The notes beneath the pieces were generated by a model. It did no database searches. It saw only the letters and a list, made by a program, of their open reading frames with translations, and was not told where the DNA came from. Both the position numbers and the translations under genes were made by a program. 64,000 nt of DNA, taken from NCBI GenBank assembly GCA_015709205.1, contig JACCQO010000014.1, positions 26,181-90,180 on the forward strand, written 5' to 3'. Shown here one piece after another: positions 30,366 to 39,252 of the stretch; position 1 is the stretch's first letter, and every line of letters starts with the position of its first letter. The stretch is from Desulfovibrionaceae bacterium. GTDB taxonomy: Bacteria > Desulfobacterota > Desulfovibrionia > Desulfovibrionales > Desulfovibrionaceae.

Positions 30366-30542
30366 GTGCGGCGACTCCTTAGGATGCAACGGCGCCGTGA
30401 GGGGGGCGCCAATGAAATTCGGGCCAAGGGAACGGGCCGGGGAACGGGGCCATGGAAATGCGGACCATGCGACCGGGCCGGGGGGGCGTTTCGGCGGCGG
30501 CCGCACGCCCGTGCGTGCGGCGTTGCGCGGGGAACGTCCGCC

Positions 30543-31436
30543 CTAGCGCTGCGCCCGCTGTTCCAGGCGCTGGGCAAGGGCTTCCAGGGTGTGCACGAGC
30601 TTGTTCTTGCCGTCCAGCGCCCCGGCCAGACCGAGGGCCTTGGCGTCGGTCGCGCCGGCGCCGGCCTTGGCTTCGGCGGTCTGCCGTTCCTTGAGCTCGG
30701 CGATGCGGCGCTTGATGTCGGCGCGCTTTTCCGCGCTGTCGGCGGCGGCCAGCAGTTCCTCGTAGATCTCCAGCGCGCCCTTGTAGTCGCCCTGCTCCGT
30801 GAGCAGCACGGCCATGGTGCGGGTGCGCAGGGAAAAGTTCTCGCCGGACTCCTCCTCGTCCTCGTCGCCCTCCTGCTCGATCACGTCGTCGGGCGAAAGC
30901 AGGCGGCCGGCGCAGGCGGCCTTGCGCGGAACCACGGCCTCCTCGGCCTCGAAGACGAATTCCTCGTCCAGCGGCGGTTCGATGGGTTCGGGCGGGCGCC
31001 TGGGCAGGATGATGTCCACGCCCTGGTTGGACAGGAAGGCCTTGAGGCCCTCGGCGATGACCTCGGACCAGGAGATGGGTAGTCCCTGGAAGTGCGCGGC
31101 CAGAAAGTTCATGGCCATGGCCGTGTCCACGGCGTCGCTGCGGCTGGAGAGCAGGCTGGCCCAGGTGCGCCAGAACACGGGAAAGCCGCCCAGGGTGTCG
31201 GCCAGGTTCTCCACCTGGGTGCGCACTTCGTCCTCGCTGCCCAGGTGCGCCAGACATTCCACGAGCAGGAGCTTGGCCTCGAAGTGGTCGGGATGGCGCT
31301 CCAGTCCCTGGTGCAGGGTGGCCACGGCCTCGGGGAACTGTTCGGTGGAGGCGTACAGCTTGGCCAGGGGAAAGAACACCCGGGAGCCGGGCTCCAGGTC
31401 CAGGACCTCTTTGTACCAGTTAATCTTTTCGTTCAT
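30543..31436 (-). CDS. TPR-repeat protein (297 aa)
   Basis: The N-terminal half holds tetratricopeptide-type helices (WYKEVLDLEPGSRVFFPLAKLY, FPEAVATLHQGLERHPDHFEA, LLVECLAHLG). The centre is acidic (EQEGDEDEEESGENF) and near residue 215 another TPR appears (LTEQGDYKGALEIYEELL), followed by a charged coiled coil. There is no signal peptide, so it is probably a cytoplasmic scaffold. Its start overlaps the end of ftsB by 17 bases, suggesting coupled synthesis and a possible link to cell division, which is inference. Confidence 0.8.
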   Translation of the reverse strand: MNEKINWYKEVLDLEPGSRVFFPLAKLYASTEQFPEAVATLHQGLERHPDHFEAKLLLVECLAHLGSEDEVRTQVENLADTLGGFPVFWRTWASLLSSRSDAVDTAMAMNFLAAHFQGLPISWSEVIAEGLKAFLSNQGVDIILPRRPPEPIEPPLDEEFVFEAEEAVVPRKAACAGRLLSPDDVIEQEGDEDEEESGENFSLRTRTMAVLLTEQGDYKGALEIYEELLAAADSAEKRADIKRRIAELKERQTAEAKAGAGATDAKALGLAGALDGKNKLVHTLEALAQRLEQRAQR

Positions 31437-31746
31437 GCGCGCCGGCTCCGGGGGGGGATGCTGTGCCGTTGTCCGTGAAGACGTAGAGTATCTCGTCCTC
31501 CTTCACGAAGTGCATCTGCTGCCGTATGATCGTTTCGATGTATTGCCGGTCGTCCTTGAGCAGCCGTATCTGGCGGCTGAGCTCCAGATTGCGTTCCGTC
31601 AGCGCCTGCAGGCGCGTCGAGAGCTCTTCCTGCCGCTGCCTGAGCTCGTTGTAGGCGAACACGCCCTGGTCGCTCAGGAGCACCCTGTACAGAAGAAAGA
31701 CGTTCAGGGCCACGATCAGGCCCAAAAAAAAACGCTTCGCCAGCAT
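31420..31746 (-). CDS. ftsB: Septum formation initiator FtsB/DivIC family
   Basis: The 108-residue protein has a short cytoplasmic start, one membrane segment (FFLGLIVALNVFLLYRVLL), then a heptad-type coiled coil (ELRQRQEELSTRLQALTERN) and the family end DRQYIETIIRQQMHFVKEDEI. FtsB links FtsL and FtsQ in the divisome and helps activate septal peptidoglycan synthesis. It is six bases from the 86-aa gene upstream and overlaps the TPR gene downstream. Confidence 0.88.
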   Translation of the reverse strand: MLAKRFFLGLIVALNVFLLYRVLLSDQGVFAYNELRQRQEELSTRLQALTERNLELSRQIRLLKDDRQYIETIIRQQMHFVKEDEILYVFTDNGTASPPGAGAHERKD

Positions 31747-31752
31747 CGGTCG

Positions 31753-32013
31753 TCACTGCACGTAGCGGCCCTGTCGGCCTCCGGCGCCGGAAAGGGACAG
31801 CGGACCGCGCAATTCTTCCAGGAAACGCTTGGTGGCGGTTTCGATGCGCAGAACGTCCTCCTCTTCCAGGGGCACTTCGTCGACCTTTTCGATGAAGGCC
31901 TTGAGCATGTCGAACTCCCGCAGCAGGGTGTGTCCGAGATCGATGCGCTCGAGTTCGGCCTCCAGGTCGAGGATGGTCGCAAGGCAGTTGCGCAGCCGTT
32001 CCTGAAGGTCCAT
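31753..32013 (-). CDS. Small helical protein of unknown function (86 aa)
   Basis: AGGAGG precedes the ATG at 32013. The protein is acidic and almost wholly helical (DLQERLRNCLATILDLEAELERID, FIEKVDEVPLEEEDVL), with coiled-coil character and no membrane span. It lies between pgsA and ftsB with short gaps, so an envelope or division-related role is possible. I recognise no family. Confidence 0.7.
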   Translation of the reverse strand: MDLQERLRNCLATILDLEAELERIDLGHTLLREFDMLKAFIEKVDEVPLEEEDVLRIETATKRFLEELRGPLSLSGAGGRQGRYVQ

Positions 32014-32052
32014 CCCCCCTCCTCGGTCCGTCCATCGGCCGCCTTCGCAGGG

Positions 32053-32610
32053 CTAGACGTCCCCCTCGTCGGCGAGCCAGTTGCGATAGAATCCGTAAAG
32101 GTAATTTATACCTGAAAATACCGTCATGACAAGGGCGATGTAAAGAAGAATTTCCCCTATGGGCGCGGGATCGATCCCGAACCACGGAAAGTGCAGCAGC
32201 AGGGGACACAGGGCCACGATCTGCAGGATCGTCTTCAGCTTGCCGAAGCGGTCCGCGGCGATGACCAGTCCCTGGTCCGCGGCCACGGCCCGCAGGCCCG
32301 TGACCATCAGCTCCCGCGCCACGATGAGGATGGCCACCCAGGCCGGGGCGCGCTGCGCGTCCACGAGCATGATCAGCGCCGTGCCGACCAGCACCTTGTC
32401 CGCCAGCGGGTCGAGGAACTTGCCGAAGTTGGTGACCATGTTCATCTTCCTGGCGATGCGGCCGTCGAGCAGGTCCGTGAGGCTGGCGGCGATGAACACG
32501 AGCATGGCCGCCAGGCACGCCACGCGGCTCTGGGGAAAATACATCAGGACCACGAGCAGCGGCGCGGCGAGGATGCGCACCAGGGTGATGCGGTTCGCCA
32601 GGTTGAACAT
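32053..32610 (-). CDS. pgsA: CDP-diacylglycerol-glycerol-3-phosphate 3-phosphatidyltransferase
   Basis: PgsA makes phosphatidylglycerol phosphate at the inner membrane. The 185-residue protein has the CDP-alcohol phosphotransferase motif DG-x2-AR-x8-G-x3-D-x3-D (within DLLDGRIARKMNMV and NFGKFLDPLADK) and about five membrane segments. The N-terminal NLANRITLVRI is typical of PgsA. The ATG shares one base with the stop of the upstream transglycosylase gene (TAATG). Confidence 0.93.
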   Translation of the reverse strand: MFNLANRITLVRILAAPLLVVLMYFPQSRVACLAAMLVFIAASLTDLLDGRIARKMNMVTNFGKFLDPLADKVLVGTALIMLVDAQRAPAWVAILIVARELMVTGLRAVAADQGLVIAADRFGKLKTILQIVALCPLLLHFPWFGIDPAPIGEILLYIALVMTVFSGINYLYGFYRNWLADEGDV

Positions 32611-33230
32611 TACGGCTTCCTTATGCGGTTGTAGCGTTTGAGGACCTCGGAGACGTAGTAGCGCGTCTCCTGGAACGGGGGCACGCCCCGGTAGCGCTCC
32701 ACCTGCTGCGGCCCGGCGTTGTAGGCCGCCAGGGCCAGGTCCCAGCGCCCGAATCTGTCGTACATCTTGCGCAGGTAACGCACCCCGCCGCGGATGTTCT
32801 CGGCCGGGTCGAAGGAGTTGTTTACGCCCACCTCGCGTTGGGTGTCGGGCATGATCTGCATCAGCCCCTCGGCCCCGGCCGGGGACACGGCCCCTGAATC
32901 GTAGCCGCTCTCCACCTCGATGACGGCCTGCACCAGATGGTGGTCCAGACCGTACTGGCCGCTGTACTTCTTGGCCAGGCGCACGATCTCGTCGCGGCTG
33001 ACCTCGGGGTGGCCGCGGAAAACCGCGAACACGCCGTAGCGCGGCGAATCCGGCACGTTGGTGAAGTGGAAGACGCCGGCCTCGTCGCGGTAGTAGAAAA
33101 AGGTGGCCTCGGCGCGGGCGGCCTGCGGCCACAGCCCGCCCGCCAGCAGCGCGAGCGCCGCGGCGCAGGCCACTGCGCGCCACGGGGCCGCGGGACGCCG
33201 CTCGGAGATCGTGGTGTGCTTTCTCGCCAT
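32610..33230 (-). CDS. Lytic transglycosylase (SLT domain), secreted
   Basis: The 206-residue protein has a signal peptide ([22 protein letters not shown]) and a C-terminal SLT domain (about 85-200) with the catalytic Glu in AVIEVESGYDSGAVSPAGAEG, then LMQIMPDT and ALAAYNAGP, which place it with the Slt/MltC type. It cleaves peptidoglycan glycan strands to anhydro-muropeptides in the periplasm. A short FFYYRDEAGVFHFTN stretch resembles a DUF4124-like element. It is coupled to pgsA. Confidence 0.9.
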   Translation of the reverse strand: MARKHTTISERRPAAPWRAVACAAALALLAGGLWPQAARAEATFFYYRDEAGVFHFTNVPDSPRYGVFAVFRGHPEVSRDEIVRLAKKYSGQYGLDHHLVQAVIEVESGYDSGAVSPAGAEGLMQIMPDTQREVGVNNSFDPAENIRGGVRYLRKMYDRFGRWDLALAAYNAGPQQVERYRGVPPFQETRYYVSEVLKRYNRIRKP

Positions 33231-33256
33231 GAATCCCTATCCGCCGGAGCCGCATC

Positions 33257-34210
33257 CTAGGTATGGATGGTGGACGCGGCCTCCAGGCTGTTTTCCGTTG
33301 CGTCGGCGATGCGGTCGGCCAGGGCCAGGAAGGCCGTCTTGGCCGGGGTGTCCTCGTCCAGGAAAACCACGGGCTTGCCCAGGTCGCCGGCCACCACCGT
33401 GGCCGGGTCCAGGGGCACAGCGCCCAGGAACTCGATGCCGTAGTGCGCGGCCAGCTCCTTGCCCCCGCCCTTCTTGAACAGGCTGATCTCACCGCCGCAG
33501 TGCGGACAGACCAGGCCGCTCATGTTCTCGACCACGCCGAGCACGCTGGCCTGGGCGTACTGCAGGAAGTTCACGGCCTTGCGCACGTCGGCCAGGGAAA
33601 TCTCCTGCGGCGTTGTGACGATGACGCACAGGGCGTCGGGAATGGTCTTGAGCACGGTCATGTGCTCGTCGCCCGTGCCCGGAGGCGAGTCGATGACCAG
33701 GAAGTCCAGGTCGCCCCAGTTCACGTCGGAGATGAACTGGCGGATGGCCGAGTGCTTCATGGGCCCGCGCCAAAGCACGGCCTGGTCGCGGTCCTTGAGC
33801 AGCGAGTCCATGGATACGGCCGAAAGGTTGTCGTTGTAGGGCTTGGGCTTGATCAGGTTGCCGCGCTCGGTGTCCACGTCCAGCCCGCCGGTGAGCCCGA
33901 GCAGGTTGGGCACGGACGGGCCGTGGATGTCCACGTCCAGGATGCCGACCCTGAAGCCGCGCGCCGCCAGGGCCGCGGCCACGTTCACGGTGACCGAGCT
34001 CTTGCCCACCCCGCCCTTGCCGCTCATGATGAAGAGCTTGTAGCGGATGCGGGACAGGGTCGAGGAGATGATCTGGTCCTGCAGCTTGACGGCCGCGTCG
34101 TCCTTCTTCCTGCTTGTCGCGCCCTCGCCGGAGGGGCAGGGGCCGTCTCCGTTCTTGGCCGCGGAGGAGCAGCCGGTAGCGGATGCGCAGGTCTTGCAAC
34201 TGGAACTCAT
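33257..34210 (-). CDS. mrp: Mrp/NBP35-family iron-sulfur carrier ATPase
   Basis: The 317-residue P-loop protein has MSGKGGVGKSSVTVN, DVDIHGPSVPNLLG and IDSPPGTGDEHMTV, typical of Mrp/ApbC/NBP35 proteins that assemble and deliver Fe-S clusters. The C-terminal CPHC (in GLVCPHCGGEI) is the expected dimer-bridging cluster site. An N-terminal extension has cysteines C5-x2-C8-x5-C14-x10-C25, partly like the ferredoxin-type site of eukaryotic Nbp35. I chose the ATG at 34210 because the Cys-rich lead starts there. Confidence 0.92.
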   Translation of the reverse strand: MSSSCKTCASATGCSSAAKNGDGPCPSGEGATSRKKDDAAVKLQDQIISSTLSRIRYKLFIMSGKGGVGKSSVTVNVAAALAARGFRVGILDVDIHGPSVPNLLGLTGGLDVDTERGNLIKPKPYNDNLSAVSMDSLLKDRDQAVLWRGPMKHSAIRQFISDVNWGDLDFLVIDSPPGTGDEHMTVLKTIPDALCVIVTTPQEISLADVRKAVNFLQYAQASVLGVVENMSGLVCPHCGGEISLFKKGGGKELAAHYGIEFLGAVPLDPATVVAGDLGKPVVFLDEDTPAKTAFLALADRIADATENSLEAASTIHT

Positions 34211-34365
34211 CGTCTTCACTCCGTATCGTGGTTGTCCGCAGGTTCGGGGCGGCGCCGGAAAGCCTTGCACCGGGCCGCATCGGCCGCCCTTTTGAGCCTG
34301 CAACTGTAGATCATAGGATCAACCCCGGGGAAAGTAAACGCCCGGGAGACCGCGCTCGGCCCGCC

Positions 34366-34953
34366 TCAGCCCACGTATTTGAGCAGCACGAACCCCACGA
34401 TCACGAGCACGGCGGTGGCCAGGATCACGAGGTTGAAACGCTTCTCCAGGAAATACCGTACCTTGTCGCCGAAGACGTAGATCAGCCCGGCGATGACCGT
34501 AAAGCGCAGCCCGCGCGCCAGGGTCGAGGCGACCACGAAGACCAGGAAATTGATTTTGAAGGCTCCGGCCGTGAGCGTGCAGACCTTGTAGGGAATGGGC
34601 GTGAGCCCGGCGATGGCCACGGCCCAGGCGCTGTAGGCGTCGTACCAGTGCTTGATGATCTCGTATTTGTCCGCCAGGCCGTAGAAGCGCACGATGGGCC
34701 AGCCCACGGCCTGCATGAAGTAGTAGCCGATGAGGTAGCCGACCACGCCGCCCGCCAGGGAGAAGAGCAGGGTCTGCGCGGCCAGCACGAAGGCCCGCTC
34801 GCGCCGCGCCAGGGCCATGGGAATGAGCAGCAGGTCCGGCGGCACGGGAAAGAAGATGGACTCGGTGAAGGACACGAAGGCCAGCACCCGCCCGGCCCCG
34901 CGCGTGGCCGCCGTCCGCCAGAGGCGGTCCATGATCCGTTCGGTCAGTCCCAT
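34366..34953 (-). CDS. YqaA-type VTT/DedA-family membrane protein
   Basis: The 195-residue protein has several membrane spans and the family pattern FTESIFFPVPPDLLLIPMAL, GYLIGYYFMQAVGWPIV, and the motif GLTPIPYKVCTLTAGAF with the conserved Pro residues. YqaA/DedA proteins are linked to lipid carrier recycling or membrane homeostasis, but the substrate here is unknown. It lies 10 bases after pcm. Confidence 0.88.
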   Translation of the reverse strand: MGLTERIMDRLWRTAATRGAGRVLAFVSFTESIFFPVPPDLLLIPMALARRERAFVLAAQTLLFSLAGGVVGYLIGYYFMQAVGWPIVRFYGLADKYEIIKHWYDAYSAWAVAIAGLTPIPYKVCTLTAGAFKINFLVFVVASTLARGLRFTVIAGLIYVFGDKVRYFLEKRFNLVILATAVLVIVGFVLLKYVG

Positions 34954-34963
34954 GAGTCCTTTC

Positions 34964-35605
34964 CTACCAGCCGTGCGCGCCCACGAGGTCCACGAAGGCC
35001 ACGCCGCCCTTGCTCTCGCGCACCACCCTGCCCTCTTCCTTGCGGATGCGCACCAGTTCCTGCTGCCGTTTGGACGTGCCCACCGGGATGACCAGGATGC
35101 CCGGATCGCCGAGCTGGTCCACCAGCGGCTGGGGCACCTCGGGCCCGCCCGCGGTGACCACGACGCGGTCGAAGGGGGCCTCCGAGGGCCAGCCCAGGGT
35201 GCCGTCGTCCAGCTTGGGCCGGACGCGGAAATACTTGAGCTGCGTGAACCGCTTGCGCGTGGCCAGGTAGAGTTCCTTGACCCGCTCCACGGTGTAGACC
35301 TCGCAGCCCATCTGGGCCAGCACCGCAGCCTGGTAGCCCGAGCCCGTGCCGATCTCCAACACGCGCATACCGGGCCCGGCTTCGAGCAGTTCGCTCATGA
35401 GCGCCACGATGTAGGGCTGGGAGATGGTCTGGCCGTTGCCGATGGGCAGGGGGTGGTCCTGGTAGGCCTGGGCGCGCAGGGCCTCCTGCACGAAGAGGTG
35501 GCGCGGCACGGCGCGCATGGCCGCCAGCACCCGGGGGTCGCGCACGCCCCTGGCCTCGATCTGTTCGCGGACCATGCGGTCCCTGTTGCGCTTCGGGTCT
35601 ACCAT
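34964..35605 (-). CDS. pcm: Protein-L-isoaspartate O-methyltransferase
   Basis: Pcm methylates isoaspartyl residues in damaged proteins so they can revert. The 213-residue protein has the family signature [18 protein letters not shown], the SAM-binding [16 protein letters not shown] and [12 protein letters not shown]. In many genomes pcm sits near stress or stationary-phase genes, but here yqaA follows. It is the first gene of this minus-strand run and diverges from the CBS gene. Confidence 0.94.
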   Translation of the reverse strand: MVDPKRNRDRMVREQIEARGVRDPRVLAAMRAVPRHLFVQEALRAQAYQDHPLPIGNGQTISQPYIVALMSELLEAGPGMRVLEIGTGSGYQAAVLAQMGCEVYTVERVKELYLATRKRFTQLKYFRVRPKLDDGTLGWPSEAPFDRVVVTAGGPEVPQPLVDQLGDPGILVIPVGTSKRQQELVRIRKEEGRVVRESKGGVAFVDLVGAHGW

Positions 35606-35744
35606 GTCGTTTCGTGGGCGGATGTCCGGACGGGGCCGAGGGCCCGCTCGCCCGGGAACGCGCGCCGGGGGCCGCGCGACCGCACCGGATGCAAATCACG
35701 TTTCCCGGCGCAAGTCAACGGAAACCACGGCGCGCGCGGGCTTC

Positions 35745-35773
35745 TTGACACGCGGACCGGCGCGTTCCACAAT
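35745..35773 (+). promoter_or_regulatory. Sigma-70 promoter for the CBS gene at 35803
   Basis: TTGACA (35745-35750), exactly 17 bases, then CACAAT (35768-35773; four of six). It ends about 30 bases before the CBS start codon. Confidence 0.65.
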
Positions 35774-35802
35774 GGGATCATGGACAAACCGCGGGGGACG
35801 CC

Positions 35803-36267
35803 ATGATCTACGTATCCGACCTGATGACCGAGGACGTCTTCACCCTGAAGATGCGCGACACGCTCAAGACCGCGCGTTCGATGATGAACCTGGCGCGCAT
35901 CCGCCACGTGCCCATCGTGGACGGCCAGGACCGCTTCATCGGCCTGGTCACCCACCGGGACCTGCTCAAGGCCACCATCTCCAGCCTGGCGGGCGTGGAC
36001 CGCGTGGTCCAGGACGAGATCGACGCCGGCATTCCGGTGAGCGAGATCATGCGCACCGACGTGACCACGGTCGCGCCCGACACCACCCTGCGCGAGGCCG
36101 CGCAGCTCCTGCTGCAGCACAAGTACGGCTGCCTGCCCGTGGTCTCTTCGGGCCGGCGCCTGGTGGGCATCATCACCGAGGCCGATTTCCTGCGCCTGGC
36201 CATCTCGCTGATGGCCGCCATGGACGACGGCGTCCTGGACTTTCCGGACTATCCGGACGGGGAATAG
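35803..36267 (+). CDS. CBS-domain-pair protein (second in window)
   Basis: The 154-residue protein consists of two CBS domains (about 1-60 and 78-145): VSDLMTEDVFTLKMRDTL, HVPIVDGQDRFIGLVTHRDLL, SEIMRTDVTTVAPDTTLREA, GCLPVVSSGRRLVGIITEADFL. It ends with an acidic tail. A GGGGGACG site precedes the ATG. It probably senses an adenosyl ligand, with an unknown partner. Unlike the CBS gene at 5067, it has its own promoter. Confidence 0.9.
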   Translation: MIYVSDLMTEDVFTLKMRDTLKTARSMMNLARIRHVPIVDGQDRFIGLVTHRDLLKATISSLAGVDRVVQDEIDAGIPVSEIMRTDVTTVAPDTTLREAAQLLLQHKYGCLPVVSSGRRLVGIITEADFLRLAISLMAAMDDGVLDFPDYPDGE

Positions 36268-36472
36268 GCCCCCGGCCGCGCCGCGCGCGACCGTGCGCGC
36301 ACCCTGGGCTTTCCCGCGCGCCTCTGGTATGACCCCTTCCAGGTCGGACGCCCAGCGCGTCCCGTTGTTCATCCCCGGGCCCCGTCGGCCCCCTGTTTCC
36401 GGGCCCCGGCGGCCCGTCGCCTCCGAGCCCTGCGGCCCGCACAACCCGTCAACAACAAGGGAGCATGCATCC

Positions 36473-37801
36473 GTGAATCTCGCCTCTGAAGCGCCGCGCA
36501 AGAAAGGCGGCCAAATCTATCTGCTCTTCGGCCTCGTCCTGGTCTGCGCCGTGGTGGCCGCGGGCTGGTTCTACATGCGCGACCGTACCGCGCCCTCGCT
36601 GACGCTGACGCCCTCCCAGGGCGTGGTCGGCGCGTCCTCCTCCGTGCAGGTCGCGGCCGAGGATACGGCCTCGGGCATCCGGTCCCTGACCGTGAGCATG
36701 ACCCGCTCCGGCCGCACCACCGTGCTTCTGGACAAGACCTATCCGGACAAGCCCGGCGCGGTGAGCGAGTCCATCGACCTGGCCGCGGCCGAGCTCAAGG
36801 ACGGCACCTTCGAGATCTCCGCGGCGGCCACGGACGGCTCCATCTTCAATTTCGGCGCGGGCAACAAGGCGCGCGCGAGCGCCGAACTGCGCTACGACTC
36901 CAAGCCGCCGTCCGTGTCCGTGGCCTCGGGCACCATCTACGTCAAGCGCGGCGGCACCGGCGTGGTGGCCTACACCCTGTCCGAGCCCGTCCAGCGCACC
37001 GGCGTGTTCGTGGGCGACGTGTTCTTTCCGGCCTACAAGCGGGCCGACGGCGTCTACGTCTGCTACTACGCCTTCCCCTACTACGTGGAGTTCAAGGACT
37101 TCGCCCCGGCCATCGAGGCCGAGGACCTGGCGGGGAACGAGCGCCGCCGCAAGCTTTCCCTGCAGCCCAAGGACCACGAGTTCCGCCACGACGTGATCAA
37201 TCTGCCGGACTCCTTCCTGGACAGCAAGATGCCGGACTTCGAGGGCATCGTGCCCGGCGAGATGACCAACCTGGAGCGCTTTCTCAAGGTCAATCGCGAG
37301 GTGCGCAAGGACAACCGCGCCGCGCTCATCGGCATCGGCCGCAAGACCGCGGACCTGCCCCTGTGGCAGGGCGCGTTCCAGCGCATGGCCGGCGCGCCGC
37401 GCGCCGGATTCGGCGACCAGCGCTCCTACCGCTACGACGGCAAGGAAGTGGACCGCCAGACCCACCTGGGCGTGGACATCGCCTCGCTGCAGCACTACCC
37501 CGTGCCCGCGGCCAACGACGGCGTGGTGGTCTTCGCCGATTTCATGGGCATCTACGGCAACTGCGTGATCATCGACCACGGCCAGGGGCTGCAGACGCTG
37601 TACGCGCACCTGAGCGAGATCGGCGTGGCCCTGGGCGAGACCGTGGCCAAGGGCCAGATCATCGGCAAGACCGGCGTCACGGGCATGGCCGGCGGCGACC
37701 ACCTGCACTTCGGCGTGCTCGTCTCCGGCATCCCGGTTTCACCGGTGGAATGGTGGGACGCGGGCTGGATCCGGGACAACGTCACCAGCAAGCTGCCCTA
37801 G
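36473..37801 (+). CDS. M23-family metallopeptidase, membrane-anchored
   Basis: The 442-residue protein has one N-terminal membrane anchor (IYLLFGLVLVCAVVAAGWF, about 14-35), beta-rich periplasmic domains (about 40-300) and a C-terminal LytM/M23 domain with THLGVDIAS and HLHFGV, the zinc ligands of active enzymes. It probably cleaves peptidoglycan cross-links. The start is the GTG at 36473: AAGGGAG (36458-36464) is eight bases upstream. An ATG at 36465 opens only a three-codon frame whose TGA overlaps this GTG. Confidence 0.9.
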   Translation: MNLASEAPRKKGGQIYLLFGLVLVCAVVAAGWFYMRDRTAPSLTLTPSQGVVGASSSVQVAAEDTASGIRSLTVSMTRSGRTTVLLDKTYPDKPGAVSESIDLAAAELKDGTFEISAAATDGSIFNFGAGNKARASAELRYDSKPPSVSVASGTIYVKRGGTGVVAYTLSEPVQRTGVFVGDVFFPAYKRADGVYVCYYAFPYYVEFKDFAPAIEAEDLAGNERRRKLSLQPKDHEFRHDVINLPDSFLDSKMPDFEGIVPGEMTNLERFLKVNREVRKDNRAALIGIGRKTADLPLWQGAFQRMAGAPRAGFGDQRSYRYDGKEVDRQTHLGVDIASLQHYPVPAANDGVVVFADFMGIYGNCVIIDHGQGLQTLYAHLSEIGVALGETVAKGQIIGKTGVTGMAGGDHLHFGVLVSGIPVSPVEWWDAGWIRDNVTSKLP

Positions 37802-37827
37802 CCCGCCGTCGAGCGACGACTGCAACG

Positions 37828-37864
37828 GGGAGCCGGACGCATGCGCCCGGCTCCCTGTTTTTTT
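37828..37864 (+). terminator. Intrinsic terminator of the M23 gene
   Basis: GGGAGCCGG (37828-37836) and CCGGCTCCC (37847-37855) form a stem followed by eight bases of almost pure T. Confidence 0.9.
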
Positions 37865-37891
37865 GCGGTCCTCCGCCCTGCTCCGCCGTGG

Positions 37892-39001
37892 TCAGCGGCA
37901 GTGGGGCTGCGGCGCGCCGGGGTGGGTCAGGAGCAGCTGCCAGAGCTGGATGTCGCGCGCGCGGAACGCGCCCGCGCTGGCCTGCAGATAGTATTCCCAC
38001 ATGCGCTTGAAGCCCTCGCCGTAGGTGGCGCGCAGTTTCCCCCACCCGGCCCGGAAGTTCGCCAGCCAGCAGGCCAGGGTCCGCGCGTAGTGCGGGCCGA
38101 GGTTGTGCAGGTCCTCGACCACGAAGACGTCCTCGGCCGCGCGGGCGATCTGGGTCATGGACGGCAGGCAGCCGTTGGGGAAGATGAACCGCTCGATCCA
38201 GGGGTCGCAGGTCTGGGAGGAGACGTTGGAGCCGATGGTGTGCAGCAGGAAGAGCCCGTCGGGCTTGAGGCAGCGCGCCACGCTGCGCATGAAGGCGCGG
38301 TGGTTTTTGGGGCCCACGTGTTCGAACATGCCCACGGACACGATCTTGTCGAAGCTCCCGGCCATCTCGCGGTAGTCGCAGGCGCGGATTTCCACCGGCA
38401 GCCCGGCGCAGAACCCGCGGGCGTATTCGATCTGGCGCCCGGAGATGTTCACGCCGACCACGGAGCAGCCGTATTCCTCGGCCATGAAGCGCGCCAGCCC
38501 GCCCCAGCCGCAGCCCACGTCCAGCACGGCGTCCCCGGGCTCGAGCTCCAGCTTTTCGCAGATCAGGCGCATCTTGCGCACCTGGGCCGCGTCCAGGTCG
38601 CCGTTTTCACCGAAATAGGCGCAGCTGTATTGCAGATAGTGGTCCAGGAAGGTTTCGAAGAGGTCGTTGCCCAGGTCGTAGTGGCGTTCGGCCACCTGGC
38701 GCGAGCGCGCCGGGGTCTGCAGGTTGCGCAGGTGCGCGGGCAGCGCGGCCAGGGCCAGGGAGAGCCCCCCGCGCACCTGGTCCGCGGCCCGGGCGCGCAC
38801 GAGGCGCTCGACCAGGTCGTCCACGCGCGGGCAGTCCCACCACCCTTCCACGTAGGATTCGCCGAATCCCAGGCTCTTTTTGGCCAGCACGCGGGAAAAG
38901 AAACGTTCGTCGCGGACCTTGATGTCCCAGGGGGCGGTGCCGTCCACGGTTACGCCGCACTGTTCCAGCAGCGCGGTCAAGGCGGTTCGGGGCGATGCCA
39001 T
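37892..39001 (-). CDS. cfa: Cyclopropane-fatty-acyl-phospholipid synthase
   Basis: Cfa adds a methylene bridge from SAM to unsaturated acyl chains of membrane lipids. The 369-residue protein has the typical N-terminal half with SYVEGWWDCPRVDDLV and HYDLGNDLFETFLD, the SAM-binding VLDVGCGWGGLARFMAE, and FDKIVSVGMFEHVGPKN. GGAGG lies before the ATG at 39001. It is monocistronic, convergent with the M23 gene and divergent from the AlaX gene. Confidence 0.94.
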   Translation of the reverse strand: MASPRTALTALLEQCGVTVDGTAPWDIKVRDERFFSRVLAKKSLGFGESYVEGWWDCPRVDDLVERLVRARAADQVRGGLSLALAALPAHLRNLQTPARSRQVAERHYDLGNDLFETFLDHYLQYSCAYFGENGDLDAAQVRKMRLICEKLELEPGDAVLDVGCGWGGLARFMAEEYGCSVVGVNISGRQIEYARGFCAGLPVEIRACDYREMAGSFDKIVSVGMFEHVGPKNHRAFMRSVARCLKPDGLFLLHTIGSNVSSQTCDPWIERFIFPNGCLPSMTQIARAAEDVFVVEDLHNLGPHYARTLACWLANFRAGWGKLRATYGEGFKRMWEYYLQASAGAFRARDIQLWQLLLTHPGAPQPHCR

Positions 39002-39252
39002 GCGGTCCTCCTTCGGCGCACGCCGCTCCCGGCCGTCCTTGCGCGGTCGTTCCCTGCGGCGCATCTGTCCCGGCGCAGCCCTGGCCCCCCCGCAGACAAC
39101 GTCGGCACGTGTTCACGGTTTGGGTGCACGATACGCGCAAACGGATGCGTTTGAAAGGCCCGCGTCCGGTTCCGATGCGTCCCGGCCGGACGGTCCTTGC
39201 CAGCGGCGGCCGGGCCCGCTAGGGTCCGCCGCAGACACGCAAGGAGGTTGCC

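Noticed and set aside
36293-36472. Longer N-terminus for the M23 peptidase from an upstream GTG
   Set aside because: The upstream 60 codons are Pro/Arg-rich and unlike a signal sequence. The GTG at 36473 has a good ribosome binding site and leads directly into the membrane anchor.
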